Assembly: GCA_023413555.1 (NCBI GenBank)
Contig: JAEZPG010000109.1
Span: 1-5,167 of the forward strand
Direction: 5' to 3'
DNA length: 5,167 nucleotides
Source: Bacillota bacterium
GTDB lineage: Bacteria > Bacillota > Clostridia > Lachnospirales > Lachnospiraceae
Shown here: positions 1 through 5,167 of the stretch, piece by piece
Position numbering within the stretch: position 1 is the first letter of the stretch
How the letters are laid out: the number at the start of each line of letters is the position of its first letter
The notes under the pieces: model-generated
The model's input: only the letters and a program-made list of their open reading frames with translations
Told to the model about the DNA's origin: nothing
Database searches by the model: none
Position numbers and translations under genes: made by a program

Positions 1-1073
1 ACCATGTCCTGTATCTCTTTTGTTATCTTATCCAGACGCTGAGCAGCTTTCTGAAAGCTATTCAGTTCCAGGCCGTCCAGATCAGGATTCTGAATGACCA
101 TCGCCTCCGCGATCACCATCTCTCCAACCAGATCCATCAGTTTATCCAGCTTTATAACATCCACACTCAGCATATTCTGATGACCCGAAGACAACTGGGA
201 TTCCTTCTCTGTCTGGGCTGCCGGCTTTTTTTCCTTTACCGGAGCCGAAGACATTTCACCCGTGTTGGCCTTATCGGATTCTGAACTCTTTATTTCAGCG
301 GGTTCCCCGTTTTCGACCTCAGAAAGCTCAAATCGCTTGAGGAATATGGGCTGCATGAGGACTTCCTGTACTTTACCGTATTCCAGATCCGACTTGAACG
401 TCAGATAAAATCCATTCAGCTTTATCTCTTCGCAGCTGGCATTATCGATCAGATCGTCAGGCTTGTGTGAAATCTCCGCAGCTATATCCTCGATATGTTT
501 AACGACCGAAAACGCCCTGATATTTTCCATTTCACAGCCGTCGTCGAAATGCAGAGTCGCTTTATACGCATGCCCGTATACATGTCCGCTGCTATCCGGC
601 ATGCCCTTATCCGTATTGATACTGTCCGTATTTACATCGGCCTTGGCTGCTGCAGCAGGTGCATCACTCTTAAGCACGCTGATAAACTTGTTTATATTCT
701 CGGTTATTTCGGAAGGATCACCTTCGACATAATCGCCGCTTTTGATTTTAAGTATCTCTTCCTTTATAAAGTCGATACCTTCAAAAACCAGATCGGCTGT
801 TTCAGAGCTTTCAAAGCTGTCATGGCCTCCATTTCGAAGGCAGTAGAAAAGATCCTCGATACAATGTGCAAGCTTTGAAATACCACTATACATCATCATT
901 GCCGAAGAACCCTTGATGGTATGCATTATACGAAAGATCTCATCAATAGCTTCTTTTGAAAACCCGTTGGCTTCCTCACAGCTTAACATCAACTGTTCCA
1001 ATTGTTCCAGGAGCTGTTCTGTTTCAAAGATGTACATATCCAGTAATGGTTCGTTTGTAAAATTCTCAGCCAT
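1..1073 (-). CDS. cheA: Chemotaxis histidine kinase CheA, N-terminal part (runs off the left edge)
   Basis: CheA autophosphorylates on a histidine in its P1 domain and passes the phosphate to CheY, under control of chemoreceptor-CheW arrays at the membrane. 357 complete codons are visible. Residues about 1-135 form the P1 Hpt domain, with the phospho-accepting His51 in the motif HTIKGSS. Residues about 168-250 look like the P2 CheY-docking domain (YKATLHFDDGCEMENIRAF). A charged, Pro/Ala-rich linker spans about 255-300. The P3 dimerisation helices begin at about 302 with VIKLDKLMDLVGEMVI. P4 (ATPase) and P5 (CheW-like) would lie beyond the left edge. The ATG is at 1073-1071 and is preceded by AAGGAG (1081-1086) at 7-nt spacing. 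cheY lies 58 bp upstream on the same strand, so the two are probably co-transcribed. The visible reading frame is intact. Identification is firm from the HTIKGSS and P3 motifs. Confidence 0.96.
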   Translation of the reverse strand, partial: MAENFTNEPLLDMYIFETEQLLEQLEQLMLSCEEANGFSKEAIDEIFRIMHTIKGSSAMMMYSGISKLAHCIEDLFYCLRNGGHDSFESSETADLVFEGIDFIKEEILKIKSGDYVEGDPSEITENINKFISVLKSDAPAAAAKADVNTDSINTDKGMPDSSGHVYGHAYKATLHFDDGCEMENIRAFSVVKHIEDIAAEISHKPDDLIDNASCEEIKLNGFYLTFKSDLEYGKVQEVLMQPIFLKRFELSEVENGEPAEIKSSESDKANTGEMSSAPVKEKKPAAQTEKESQLSSGHQNMLSVDVIKLDKLMDLVGEMVIAEAMVIQNPDLDGLELNSFQKAAQRLDKITKEIQDM

Positions 1074-1131
1074 TATCGTTCTCCTTCATCTTAGCTATGT
1101 GACCGCTTGGAATACAGCAATTGCTGTTTGA

Positions 1132-1494
1132 TTAAACAGATAACATTTTTAGAATTGTATCAACGAGTTTTTCATCAGAAAATGGTTTTACGATAAAAGT
1201 CTTGGCACCGGATAAAACTGCCTCCATTACGATCCCTTCCTGCCCCATGGCAGAAACCATCAGAACTTTTGCATTACTGTCAAATTCTCTTATTTCTTTC
1301 AGAGCATCAATACCGTCCATTACTGGCATGGTGATATCCAGTGTTACCAGATCCGGCTTGAGCTTCTTGTATTGAGAGACGCCCTCCAAACCATTTGCCG
1401 CTTCACCGACAACTGCATATCCGGCCTTTTCAAGTGTCATCTTGATTTTTGCCCTCATAAATGCTGCGTCGTCAACAATAAGAATCCTTTGCAT
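1132..1494 (-). CDS. cheY: Chemotaxis response regulator CheY (single receiver domain)
   Basis: A 120-residue protein consisting of a receiver domain only. CheY-P binds the flagellar motor switch (FliM) in the cytoplasm and sets the direction of rotation. All receiver signatures are present: acidic pair Asp8-Asp9 (RILIVDDAAFMR), phospho-acceptor Asp53 (DLVTLDITMPVMDG), Ser81 at the switch Ser/Thr position (VSAMGQ), and Lys103 in the FIVKPF motif. Phe100 sits where enteric CheY has a Tyr switch residue. DDAAFMR, LDITMPxMDG and SAMGQ closely resemble Bacillus-type CheY. A GTG at 1509 would add five residues, but it overlaps the GTGAGG ribosome binding site. The ATG at 1494, 9 nt after GAGG, is therefore preferred. 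The gene leads a cheY-cheA unit. With no output domain, a motor role is most likely. A CheY-like regulator of another pathway is possible but less likely next to cheA. Confidence 0.95.
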   Translation of the reverse strand: MQRILIVDDAAFMRAKIKMTLEKAGYAVVGEAANGLEGVSQYKKLKPDLVTLDITMPVMDGIDALKEIREFDSNAKVLMVSAMGQEGIVMEAVLSGAKTFIVKPFSDEKLVDTILKMLSV

Positions 1495-1547
1495 GAAGAT
1501 GTACCTCACATAATCTGTTAAAATATAATCAATGAATGTTTAATATT

Positions 1548-1577
1548 TATATACCATATGTATAAATTTTAAAACAA
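1548..1577 (-). promoter_or_regulatory. Candidate sigma-A promoter for cheY-cheA
   Basis: On the minus strand, TTGTTT (1577-1572) is followed after 18 nt by TATATA (1553-1548). The -10 is preceded by TG plus one base, which makes it an extended -10. The predicted start near 1541 gives a leader of about 47 nt. The surroundings are very A/T-rich, so chance matches are possible. I saw no sigma-D style flagellar promoter (TAAA and GCCGATAT) here. Confidence 0.4.
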
Positions 1578-1616
1578 CATTCCGTATAAATTCTTTTTTG
1601 TCGAAATAAATCCGCA

Positions 1617-1654
1617 AAAAAAGCGGTTCAATCTTTACAGCGTACCGCTTTTTT
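1617..1654 (-). terminator. Rho-independent terminator of the SLH-protein gene
   Basis: The arms AAAAAAGCGGT (1617-1627) and ACCGCTTTTTT (1644-1654) are perfect complements, 11 bp long around a 16-nt loop. Read on the minus strand, the hairpin ends in a run of T. It lies about 45 bp past the stop codon of the SLH gene and upstream of the cheY promoter, so it separates the two transcription units. An alternative small hairpin (CCGC, seven A, GCGG at 1612-1626) overlaps one arm and would compete with it. Confidence 0.85.
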
Positions 1655-1697
1655 ATCTTTTACTATTCTTTTCACTTCCAAAAATCAGATTCCCAGG

Positions 1698-2879
1698 TTA
1701 TTCATCAACTCGAGTAAAGACTATTGTTACCGGAGTTCCATCTACTACCGTGCTCATCGAAAGCTCATCATCATCAGTTCTGGTAATTTGATACTCAACA
1801 TCATCCACAGGAATATCCTTGTATTGATCCTGCCCAATTATCAGTGCCCAATAATTTCTGTTCACCTCTGTTGCTATTCTGGACTGACTCTTTAATTGAT
1901 CATAAAGAGTCAACTTGTCTCCTGATATTTTATATTTACCTTCAAAGCCTGTTGCTGAACGTGTTAGATTAATGATTGTCCCAACTCCTTTGTCGAATGT
2001 CCCGTCCGCTTTAAACTCTATACTTTCATATAATCCTACATTTCCTGTTGCAGTACCATACGTCCATATGCCAACGATCCACTTATCCATATCCTTAAGC
2101 TCTGCCGGAACGGCTTTATCAGTCTTATCAGTGCCGGGAACAGTAGAAGTTTTGCCGGTATCAGCCGCTCCCGTTCCAGGCGCTGCAACAGACTCGCCTG
2201 ACCTGATGTTATCGATCTGTTCATACGATCGCACGCTCATTAGGATAGCCGCTTCCCGTGTGGCTGTTCCATAGCCTGATGCCTTCTGCGCTGCTGTCAC
2301 AGCCTTCGGCATGAAGTTTCCATTGTTGTCTCCCTTGATTATGCCAAGCTTCGACATATATTTGGTCCCCTCGACTGCCCAGCTCGAAATATGCTTTTGA
2401 TCCGGAAAATCACTGATCCCCGCTATACTATATTCACCCTCAGGAGCAATGGTCCTTAGCGTCCTGTAGAGCATGGCGGCACACTGCTCACGGTTGATGA
2501 GATCATCAGGCAGGAATACAAGTCCGTTTTCAGTTGAAATGCCGGTGGTCACACCAAGCTGATAGGCCTTTAGGATCCCAGGATTATCGGTATCGGAAAA
2601 CGGGTTGGGCGATGCAGGTATCGCGGCCTTTCCGGTACTGTTTTCATACAGCTCAACCGCCAGTTCGGCAAACTCTTCCCTGGTGATAGGCTTTGTCATA
2701 TCTGACCCCCGAAGTATACCCGGTATTAATCCGGCATCATCAGCCTTTTCCAGCTCTGCTGCTGCCCATTGGCTGGCTTTGCTCCATGCAGGCGACGCTG
2801 TTTCTGCTGTCGCAACACATGATACGGCACAGATGAGGATCGCCATTGTCAATAAAGCTCCTAATATTTTTCGCAACAT
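1698..2879 (-). CDS. Exported SLH-domain cell-surface protein with C-terminal beta-rich domain
   Basis: A 393-residue secreted protein. Residues 1-25 are a Sec signal peptide (K/R near the start, hydrophobic core LGALLTMAILICAV, likely cleavage after ATA at 25). AVSC at 18-21 is a poor lipobox, so lipid anchoring is less likely. Three SLH-like segments follow: about 30-80 (ending ITREEFAELAVELY), about 93-141 (FSDTDN... INREQCAAMLYRTL) and about 155-220 (ISDFPDQ... ATREAAILMSVRSY). SLH triplets usually bind pyruvylated secondary cell-wall polymer and hold proteins on the surface. A Gly/Thr/Asp/Lys-rich linker spans about 228-258. The remaining roughly 130 residues start IVGIWTYG and include FKADGTF and GKYKISGDKLTLYD, which suggests a lipocalin-like or similar beta-barrel with no known ligand. 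The ATG at 2879 is chosen over one eight codons upstream because GGAGGG (2887-2892) sits 7 nt before it. The gene is monocistronic: a divergent neighbour lies upstream and a terminator downstream. The function of the C-terminal domain is unknown. Confidence 0.9.
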   Translation of the reverse strand: MLRKILGALLTMAILICAVSCVATAETASPAWSKASQWAAAELEKADDAGLIPGILRGSDMTKPITREEFAELAVELYENSTGKAAIPASPNPFSDTDNPGILKAYQLGVTTGISTENGLVFLPDDLINREQCAAMLYRTLRTIAPEGEYSIAGISDFPDQKHISSWAVEGTKYMSKLGIIKGDNNGNFMPKAVTAAQKASGYGTATREAAILMSVRSYEQIDNIRSGESVAAPGTGAADTGKTSTVPGTDKTDKAVPAELKDMDKWIVGIWTYGTATGNVGLYESIEFKADGTFDKGVGTIINLTRSATGFEGKYKISGDKLTLYDQLKSQSRIATEVNRNYWALIIGQDQYKDIPVDDVEYQITRTDDDELSMSTVVDGTPVTIVFTRVDE

Positions 2880-2937
2880 TGAAATTCCCTCCAAACATTT
2901 CACATTTCATCTTCATCAAAATGTACTCTCAAATCTG

Positions 2938-2965
2938 ATTATAAAAACAAATACATAAACAAAAA
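2938..2965 (-). promoter_or_regulatory. Candidate promoter for the SLH-protein gene
   Basis: On the minus strand a perfect TATAAT (2943-2938) lies 16 nt after a weak -35, TTTTTG (2965-2960). The expected start near 2931 gives a leader of about 50 nt before the ATG at 2879. The weak -35 and the repeated 9-mers just upstream would fit an activator-dependent promoter, but that is inference. Confidence 0.5.
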
Positions 2966-2974
2966 ACTACATGG

Positions 2975-3025
2975 ATGTGAGGTATTGAAAATATTTTTTC
3001 AATATTCTGCGGTCGAATGTGAGGT
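2975..3025. repeat. Paired 9-bp direct repeats flanking an inverted repeat (possible operator region)
   Basis: ATGTGAGGT occurs at 2975-2983 and again at 3017-3025 on the plus strand, 42 bp apart from start to start, or about four helical turns. Between them is a 9-bp perfect inverted repeat, TATTGAAAA (2983-2991) and TTTTCAATA (2996-3004), around TATT. The block lies upstream of the SLH-gene -35 and more than 85 bp upstream of the hemerythrin promoter. No open reading frame covers it. It could bind a regulator, but no known operator consensus was recognised. Confidence 0.45.
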
Positions 3026-3111
3026 TTTTTATTATTTATATGTGTTATCAAATAAAAATCATCACATCAATGTCACAACACCCCGTTCATCCTCAAATAA
3101 ATGAATTTCTA

Positions 3112-3140
3112 TTGTGTTTATCAAAAAAAACCTATAAAAT
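3112..3140 (+). promoter_or_regulatory. Candidate promoter for bacteriohemerythrin
   Basis: TTGTGT (3112-3117) and TAAAAT (3135-3140) are separated by 17 nt. The predicted start near 3147 gives a leader of about 28 nt, which includes the strong AGGAGG site (3163-3168). The -10 has one mismatch to consensus. The rest of the 3030-3110 stretch shows no gene. Confidence 0.5.
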
Positions 3141-3174
3141 TAACATAATAACAATAATATGAAGGAGGGTTTAT

Positions 3175-3576
3175 ATGGCAATAGTATGGACTCCTGACTT
3201 GTCGGTAGGTGTTGAAAACATTGATGAACAACACAAGATATGGTTCGATAAGGCCGATGAACTGTTTGAAGCCGGAAGGCAAAAGAAAGCGAAGGATTAC
3301 ATCAATACGATGATTGATTTCCTGGATGAATATACAAAGAAGCACTTCAGAGACGAAGAAGCTTATATGACAAAAATTGGCTATCCCGAGATCGATGCTC
3401 AAAAGAAAGCACATGCAAGCTTTATAAATGACCTCGCCAAACTGAAGAGCGATTATAATGAGGGGGGCGGCAATATCCTGGTTATACTCAATGCTAATAA
3501 AATCGTCATAAACTGGCTTACGACCCACATAAAAAACATGGACAAGAAAATAGGCCAGTATGCAAAAACTCTTTAA
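3175..3576 (+). CDS. Bacteriohemerythrin (oxygen-binding diiron protein)
   Basis: A 133-residue, single-domain hemerythrin of the usual bacterial length. The family folds as a four-helix bundle and reversibly binds O2 at a non-haem diiron site in the cytoplasm, for O2 storage, delivery to reductases, sensing or detoxification. Visible ligands are His20 (IDEQH), His57 and Glu61 (KHFRDEE), His80 (KKAHASF), and His118 with Asp123 (HIKNMD). The second His of the usual HxxxH pair is missing: residue 76 is Gln (codon CAA) in IDAQKKAH. The N-terminal WTPDLSVGVENIDEQH motif is typical. The ATG is set by AGGAGG 6 nt upstream. There is no fused chemoreceptor or regulatory domain, so it acts as a separate protein. 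It converges on fprA, an O2/NO reductase gene, which supports a role in oxygen handling. The family assignment is secure. The effect of Gln76 on iron or O2 binding cannot be judged here. Confidence 0.95.
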   Translation: MAIVWTPDLSVGVENIDEQHKIWFDKADELFEAGRQKKAKDYINTMIDFLDEYTKKHFRDEEAYMTKIGYPEIDAQKKAHASFINDLAKLKSDYNEGGGNILVILNANKIVINWLTTHIKNMDKKIGQYAKTL

Positions 3577-3591
3577 TCAATGAAACCATAA

Positions 3592-3621
3592 AAAATGGCT
3601 GTCCCGCAGGACAGCCGTTTT
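3592..3621. terminator. Bidirectional terminator between bacteriohemerythrin and fprA
   Basis: The stem GGCTGTCC (3597-3604) and GGACAGCC (3609-3616) closes a 4-nt CGCA loop. The stem can extend through a T-G pair into four A-T pairs. The plus-strand transcript ends in TTTT, and the minus-strand transcript ends in a six-T run (complement of 3590-3595). It lies 15-20 bp past the hemerythrin stop and 25 bp past the fprA stop, so it can serve both convergent genes. Confidence 0.9.
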
Positions 3622-3645
3622 CATGCTTTTTTGTTAAAACAATTG

Positions 3646-4866
3646 TCATATCAACTTCTTTTTCATATTATCGATAAGCTCCATAACTCCAGCTTCCACT
3701 TTAGCAAGGTGTTCTTCTTTTGGCGCCCCTTCAAACTCAACTGAACTGATGAATTCCCAATTCATCCTGTTTCTTTCGACTATATCCTTCAGCTCGTTCT
3801 CTGCACCGCCGGACCATCCATATGACCCGAATCTGAATGCCGCCTTGCCTGTGATCCTCTTTCTGGCAAGCTCATTCATAGCTTCAGCAACCGGTGGGAA
3901 AAGCTTGTACTCATAAGTAGGCGCCGCAATGATTACACCTGCAGATCTGAAAACAGCTGCGACCATTTCACTTTCGCTCTCCTGAGGCATATGCAGCTTG
4001 CTGTATTTGATGCCTTCTCTTTTAAGAATTGCTTCAGCGCGTTCAATGGCTCTGGCAGTCATTCCATACATGGATCCCCACAATATGGTGACTTCATTCT
4101 TGCCTGCCCCTTCGGCATACCGGGCAAACCTGGAATAATCATCTATGATCTTCTGAGGTTCCTTTCTATAAACCGGGCCATGTCCGGGAGCGATAGTATT
4201 TATTTCAAGCGTTTTTGCCTTATCGATCGCTTTTTTCAAAACAGCTGTAAAGGTTGCCATAACATTGGAGTAATATCTCATTCCTTCAGATTCAAAGAAC
4301 TCGATCTCTTCCGGTGTCATTTCATCATCAAAGCAATGGTCGCCCATACTGCCGAATGCTCCAAACATATCACATGAGAAGAGAGTTTTTGTGTCTCTCT
4401 CATATGTGTACATTGTATCCGGCCAATGTACATTGGGTACCGGATGGAAGCTCAATACCTTACCATTGCCCAGGTCTAATGTATCTCCTTCTTTGACGAT
4501 CCTTATTTTGTCCTCACCATAAAAGGAGGCTACCATCTTTGCTGCTTTATCGGTACATATTATGGTGAAATCATCCTTTATTTTTCTGAAGCTTGAGATC
4601 CATCCGGAATGGTCCGGCTCCATGTGATTGACGATCAGATAATCGATATCTTTGGGCTCGACACCTATTTCCTCCAGATTCTTGTAGAGGGTCTCGGGTA
4701 CTCCGTCCCAGCCGATCACGCCATCGATTATTGCGGTCTTATCTCCCTGAACTATATAGGAGTTGAGTGTCACCCCGTTTGCGATCTCCCAGATCCCTTC
4801 AAACAATATGTCCTCAACATTCATAGTAAGCATATGTATCCCATCTGCGATTTTTAGTTTCTTCAT
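3646..4866 (-). CDS. fprA: Class A flavodiiron protein FprA (O2/NO reductase)
   Basis: A 406-residue cytoplasmic flavodiiron protein. The family reduces O2 to water and/or NO to N2O, taking electrons from rubredoxin or another donor, and protects anaerobes from oxidative or nitrosative stress. Residues about 1-250 are the metallo-beta-lactamase-like diiron domain with all expected ligands: His81, Glu83, Asp85 and His86 (NHMEPDHSG), His147 (PNVHWPDTM), Asp166 (SCDMFGAFG) and His229 (APGHGPV). Residues about 257-400 are a flavodoxin-like FMN domain with the phosphate loop GSMYGMT, then APTYEYKLFPPV and GSYGWSGGAENEL. Ending after the flavodoxin domain with no rubredoxin or reductase extension makes it class A, so its electron donor must be encoded elsewhere. 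The ATG at 4866 is preceded by AAGGAGG (4876-4882). The gene is monocistronic in this window and converges on bacteriohemerythrin. Upstream lie a leader of about 130 nt, a promoter and a mobile-element end. O2 versus NO preference cannot be read from the sequence. Confidence 0.96.
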   Translation of the reverse strand: MKKLKIADGIHMLTMNVEDILFEGIWEIANGVTLNSYIVQGDKTAIIDGVIGWDGVPETLYKNLEEIGVEPKDIDYLIVNHMEPDHSGWISSFRKIKDDFTIICTDKAAKMVASFYGEDKIRIVKEGDTLDLGNGKVLSFHPVPNVHWPDTMYTYERDTKTLFSCDMFGAFGSMGDHCFDDEMTPEEIEFFESEGMRYYSNVMATFTAVLKKAIDKAKTLEINTIAPGHGPVYRKEPQKIIDDYSRFARYAEGAGKNEVTILWGSMYGMTARAIERAEAILKREGIKYSKLHMPQESESEMVAAVFRSAGVIIAAPTYEYKLFPPVAEAMNELARKRITGKAAFRFGSYGWSGGAENELKDIVERNRMNWEFISSVEFEGAPKEEHLAKVEAGVMELIDNMKKKLI

Positions 4867-4908
4867 TCTCTATATCCTCCTTGGTTCTATTGTAACATAG
4901 TTTGTTTA

Positions 4909-4933
4909 CCTGTAATCAGTGTCCTGTATTCAG
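4909..4933. repeat. Tandem 11-bp repeat upstream of fprA
   Basis: CCTGTAATCAG (4909-4919) and CCTGTATTCAG (4923-4933) are identical except at one position and are separated by 3 bp, giving a 14-bp period. They lie 43-67 bp upstream of the fprA start, inside the leader predicted from the distal promoter. They could be paired sites for a DNA-binding regulator or a leader RNA feature. No known consensus was recognised. Confidence 0.5.
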
Positions 4934-5001
4934 CTAATTATGCTTAACTGTTTGCATTATTCCCTCAACGACTACCAGATCGATTATTATTACTGTCTTA
5001 G

Positions 5002-5028
5002 ATTATACCACACTGTGCGGCTTGCCAA
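5002..5028 (-). promoter_or_regulatory. Candidate extended -10 promoter for fprA
   Basis: On the minus strand a perfect TATAAT (5007-5002) is preceded by TG plus one base (TGGTATAAT), an extended -10. TTGGCA (5028-5023) could be the -35, although the 15-nt gap is short; an extended -10 tolerates this. The start near 4995 implies a leader of about 130 nt before the ATG at 4866. The mobile-element end at 5041 lies only 12 bp upstream of the -35. Between this promoter and fprA (4867-5001) I see the tandem 11-bp repeat but no protein gene or recognisable riboswitch. Confidence 0.6.
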
Positions 5029-5040
5029 AATATCTGTGAC

Positions 5041-5160
5041 TTGAATCTCCCCCACTTAATCGCGAGCGATTTGAAGTTGGGGGATTCTTGCTTCATCGAG
5101 GTCGTAACCTACTGTCTCCACAAGCGTGACTTCGGGTCATCCCAGCCCTAGTTATACATA
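5041..5160 (-). ncRNA. Omega RNA (TnpB guide RNA) scaffold, 3' part
   Basis: TnpB nucleases use an omega RNA made from the 3' end of their own mRNA and the element's right end, followed by a guide copied from flanking DNA. This stretch resembles such scaffolds: GGGCTGGGATGACCC, GTGGAGACAG, a short GGT-TACG-ACC hairpin, CTCGATGAAGCAAGAA, then the terminal hairpin and TTCAA. The guide would be the flank at 5040-5021, beginning GTCACAGATATT on the minus strand. The 5' limit is uncertain and may lie beyond the window. Whether it is expressed or functional depends on a tnpB that is not visible here. Confidence 0.65.
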
Positions 5161-5167
5161 TTTGCTA
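5041..5167 (-). mobile_element. Right end of an IS200/IS605-family (TnpB-type) element, partial
   Basis: The minus strand here reads like the 3' end of a tnpB-carrying element: CTCGATGAAGCAAGAATC, then a large subterminal hairpin ending in GATTCAA. The hairpin pairs GAAT (5043-5046) with ATTC (5084-5087), CCCCC (5049-5053) with GGGGG (5079-5083) and ACTT (5054-5057) with AAGTT (5074-5078, one T bulged). A nested stem, AATCG (5058-5062) with CGATT (5067-5071), lies inside. Ending in TTCAA matches the right-end cleavage tetranucleotide TCAA known from IS608 and the end of the ISDra2 omega RNA, which puts the boundary at 5041. The tnpB gene would continue beyond the right edge on the minus strand; stop codons near 5150-5156 may be its end, but the reading frame cannot be decided. 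A solo non-autonomous end is also possible. Confidence 0.8.

Noticed and set aside
1114..1127. Perfect 14-bp palindrome ACAGCAATTGCTGT between cheY and cheA
   Set aside because: It has no T-run after it and leaves almost no loop, so it is not a convincing terminator. It could be an operator, but nothing else supports that.
463..1131. Three plus-strand open frames (463-732, 495-878, 913-1131)
   Set aside because: They lie mostly or wholly inside cheA on the opposite strand, have no ribosome binding sites and no recognisable protein features. The cheA frame has clear Hpt, P2 and P3 motifs.
1612..1626. Alternative hairpin CCGC, seven A, GCGG overlapping the SLH-gene terminator
   Set aside because: It competes with the terminator stem, which might suggest attenuation. 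It lies downstream of the gene, has only 4 bp, and is most simply a chance result of the A-run and GCGG arm.
1915..2274. Open frames in other phases across the SLH gene (plus 1915-2274 and 2605-2958, minus 2036-2224)
   Set aside because: Shadows of the SLH-protein gene, which has a signal peptide, SLH motifs and a strong ribosome binding site.
3121..3528. Minus-strand open frame antisense to bacteriohemerythrin
   Set aside because: No ribosome binding site or family motif. The plus-strand hemerythrin explains this stretch fully.
3991..4857. Plus-strand open frames antisense to fprA (3991-4377, 4314-4496, 4609-4857)
   Set aside because: They lie opposite a flavodiiron protein with every ligand motif intact and show no start signals or known motifs of their own.
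4889..4894. Second, proximal -10-like box TACAAT with upstream TG for fprA
   Set aside because: Its start would fall at about 4882, inside the ribosome binding site (4876-4882), leaving no usable leader. The distal TATAAT is a better promoter.
4934..4957. Seven-codon frame MQTVKHN in the fprA leader after GAGGG
   Set aside because: Very short, only 4 nt between GAGGG and ATG, and no run of regulatory codons. It cannot be told apart from chance.
5043..5087. GC-rich hairpin at the right edge as a simple transcription terminator
   Set aside because: No T-run follows on either strand in the right place. The nested stem, the TTCAA end and the adjacent scaffold sequence fit an IS200/IS605 right end much better.
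1..5167. CRISPR array, tRNA or rRNA genes
   Set aside because: No regularly spaced repeats with spacers, no tRNA cloverleaf motifs such as GGTTCGAATCC, and no rRNA-like stretches were seen on either strand.

Overview
The window looks like part of the chromosome of an anaerobic, low-to-moderate-GC Gram-positive bacterium, most likely a member of the Clostridia. The reasons are strong AGGAGG-type ribosome binding sites, an SLH-domain surface protein of clostridial style, a CheY very like the Bacillus/Clostridium type, a class A flavodiiron protein (FprA) and a stand-alone bacteriohemerythrin. The species cannot be named from this sequence.

Layout. Positions 1-1577 hold a minus-strand chemotaxis unit: a promoter, cheY (1132-1494), then cheA (1-1073, cut by the left edge). 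Upstream of it, and separated by a good rho-independent terminator (1617-1654), is a minus-strand gene for an exported protein with SLH repeats and a C-terminal beta-rich domain (1698-2879). A roughly 295-bp divergent regulatory region (2880-3174) follows. It holds candidate promoters for both flanking genes, an A/T-rich inverted repeat, and two identical 9-bp direct repeats spaced 42 bp apart. Bacteriohemerythrin lies on the plus strand (3175-3576). It converges on fprA (minus strand, 3646-4866), with a shared bidirectional terminator between them (3592-3621).

Upstream of fprA (4867-5040) are an extended -10 promoter, a leader of about 130 nt and a tandem 11-bp repeat. The right edge (5041-5167) is not ordinary intergenic DNA. 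It looks like the right end of an IS200/IS605-family (TnpB-type) element, including the 3' part of an omega RNA reading leftward. Its predicted guide segment (5021-5040) falls on the presumed -35 region of fprA.

How the genes fit together. CheY and CheA form a two-component chemotaxis pair. Bacteriohemerythrin (O2 binding) and FprA (reduction of O2 to water, or of NO) make a convergent oxygen-handling pair typical of strict anaerobes. The SLH protein is a cell-surface protein without an evident link to either. The most unusual points are the mobile-element end placed against the fprA promoter and a Gln in place of one expected iron-ligand His in the hemerythrin. No wholly new system is evident in this window.
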